The notes under the pieces are model-generated. The model was not told the origin of the DNA. It saw only the letters and a list, made by a program, of their open reading frames with translations, and did not search any database. Below are positions 63,111 through 64,000 of a stretch of DNA of 64,000 nt, piece after piece; position 1 is the first letter of the stretch; every line of letters starts with the position of its first letter. The DNA is from Chionis minor (Eukaryota; Chordata; Aves; Charadriiformes; Chionididae). The stretch lies in the NCBI GenBank assembly GCA_013398295.1, contig VZSF01009110.1, positions 588,435-652,434 of the forward strand, written 5' to 3'. The position numbers and the translations under genes are program-made.

Positions 63111-64000
63111 TCCATTTTTTTCTTGTTATTATTCTACAACAAAAAATTAAGTAGAGTAACCTGGTATTATTATGCTGGCTTAATGCAAAATCTCTTTCTT
63201 TTTTCACAATATTCTATTTATTTTGTATATTCAGGCAAAAAGTACATCCTTTTAATCCTAGGAGATGATGTCAAGAGGATACGAAAAGTGACATCTAAAC
63301 CATTCTCTGAGTAATCTTTAGCTAAAACAGTTAACCAATAAAGTTTTGACTACTACCTGCACTTCACATTTTGTAAAGCCTGTTTTTGGACAGTAACTAT
63401 GTGATTCAGGTCATGTTGTAATAACATGGCCACCTTATTATTTATTGCCCTGTCTATATTGTTTGGAAGCTTAACCAACAATTAGGAAGACAATTGACAA
63501 AAACTTGTACCTAGCTTTGGATCAAAAAGCAATGTGCTGGAAATACAGCCATTCACAGATGTCTCTCCAACCATATCTATATCTTCACGGTTGAAACAAA
63601 CTATTTATAATTGGTCTAATATGTCCCACATCAATTCCATAAAAAGCAAGTTTCTGGATCAGGATATTATGTAGTAGCAAAAAGAATTCTTGAAGAAACC
63701 AAACATATTATAACACGGCCTTTATCAAAATTATGTTTATATATTGTTTTGTAATTTTATCGATAAAGCATACCAGATTTGCCTGACAGAACCTATTTCT
63801 GAACTGATTGACCTTAACCATATTTCAGCTTCTACTGACAGAATAAGAAATAAACTAGATGATCATTTTGCTCAGATAAGATGTTCCTAAGGCCATTCTC
63901 TTTGTTTTAAATACTGGAAATTTATTGCAAATCTTGAAGTCATTTGCATTTTCTCCTTTTCCTTTCTTCCCCTTGAACTTTACTGAGACATGGTGGGATG
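63111..64000. other. Gene-free intron to the end of the window
   Basis: AT-rich sequence without a recognisable exon. A stretch at 63852-63890 (aaataaactagatgatcatt) faintly resembles a plus-strand CR1 3' UTR, but no terminal repeat follows, so I do not call it. Confidence 0.45.

Larger units (their letters stand above)
54372..64000 (-). other. IMMP2L: IMMP2L intron upstream of the catalytic-lysine exon (partial)
   Basis: This is the 9.6 kb that precedes the exon in the transcript. It contains one relatively young CR1 (58062-58959), two older CR1 remnants (62115-63110) and a hairpin cluster near 59300. In mammals the intron before the equivalent exon hosts the opposite-strand single-exon gene LRRN3. 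No leucine-rich-repeat reading frame is present here, so if the arrangement is kept in this species LRRN3 should lie beyond 64000 on the plus strand. Confidence 0.75.

Noticed and set aside
63852..63890. aaataaactagatgatcatt as a CR1 3' UTR
   Set aside because: Only about ten bases agree with the CR1 actagatgatc motif and no terminal repeat follows.
1..64000. CRISPR array, prokaryotic operon, endogenous retrovirus or rRNA/tRNA genes
   Set aside because: No regular spacer-repeat array, no ribosome-binding-site and gene-cluster structure, no paired LTRs or retroviral pol motifs, and no tRNA or rRNA sequence recognised. The codon and repeat content is that of a bird intron.

Overview
This window looks like ordinary avian nuclear DNA: an AT-rich stretch of intron from one very large gene. 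The bird assignment rests on CR1 LINE fragments of several ages, including copies that end in the ATTCTATGAT-type 3' tail typical of bird CR1. There is no bacterial or viral gene organisation, no operon, and no rRNA or tRNA gene that I can recognise.

The only protein-coding host sequence I can support is a 66-bp exon on the minus strand at 54306-54371. It has a consensus donor (gtaagt), an acceptor with a polypyrimidine tract, and a well-placed branch-point motif. It encodes a peptide containing [16 protein letters not shown], which I recognise as part of IMMP2L, the second catalytic subunit of the mitochondrial inner membrane peptidase (signal peptidase I / S26 family). The lysine of the IKR motif is the family's catalytic general base. 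The rest of the window is then two flanking IMMP2L introns: at least 54.3 kb downstream (54305 down to 1) and at least 9.6 kb upstream (54372 to 64000). This fits the very long introns known for IMMP2L in other vertebrates.

Layout: 1-6849 is unique AT-rich intron. 6850-8512 is a composite of a minus-strand CR1 interrupted by a plus-strand, internally deleted CR1. 12605-12960 is an ancient minus-strand CR1/L3-type 3' region. 24085-26665 is a heavily decayed plus-strand CR1 in which scattered blocks of ORF2 can be followed. 29064-29151 is a short CR1 3' tail. 30400-30540 and 34865-35200 are ancient minus-strand CR1 remnants. 46143-46650 is a fairly intact minus-strand CR1 3' end. 54306-54371 is the IMMP2L exon. 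58062-58959 is the youngest-looking CR1, a plus-strand copy with about 270 uninterrupted codons of ORF2 C-terminus. 62115-62560 is an older plus-strand CR1, and 62650-63110 an ancient minus-strand one. Between these are AT-rich unique sequence, simple repeats and homopolymer runs, two of which abut an undetermined base.

I found no convincing undescribed biological system. The items most worth a second look are the catalytic-lysine exon isolated in a giant intron, the nested CR1 composite, a run of hairpins at 59272-59338, and AT-rich blocks rich in homeodomain-like palindromes that could be conserved non-coding elements. All repeat and gene identities come from recognising protein and nucleotide motifs by eye, not from database searches.
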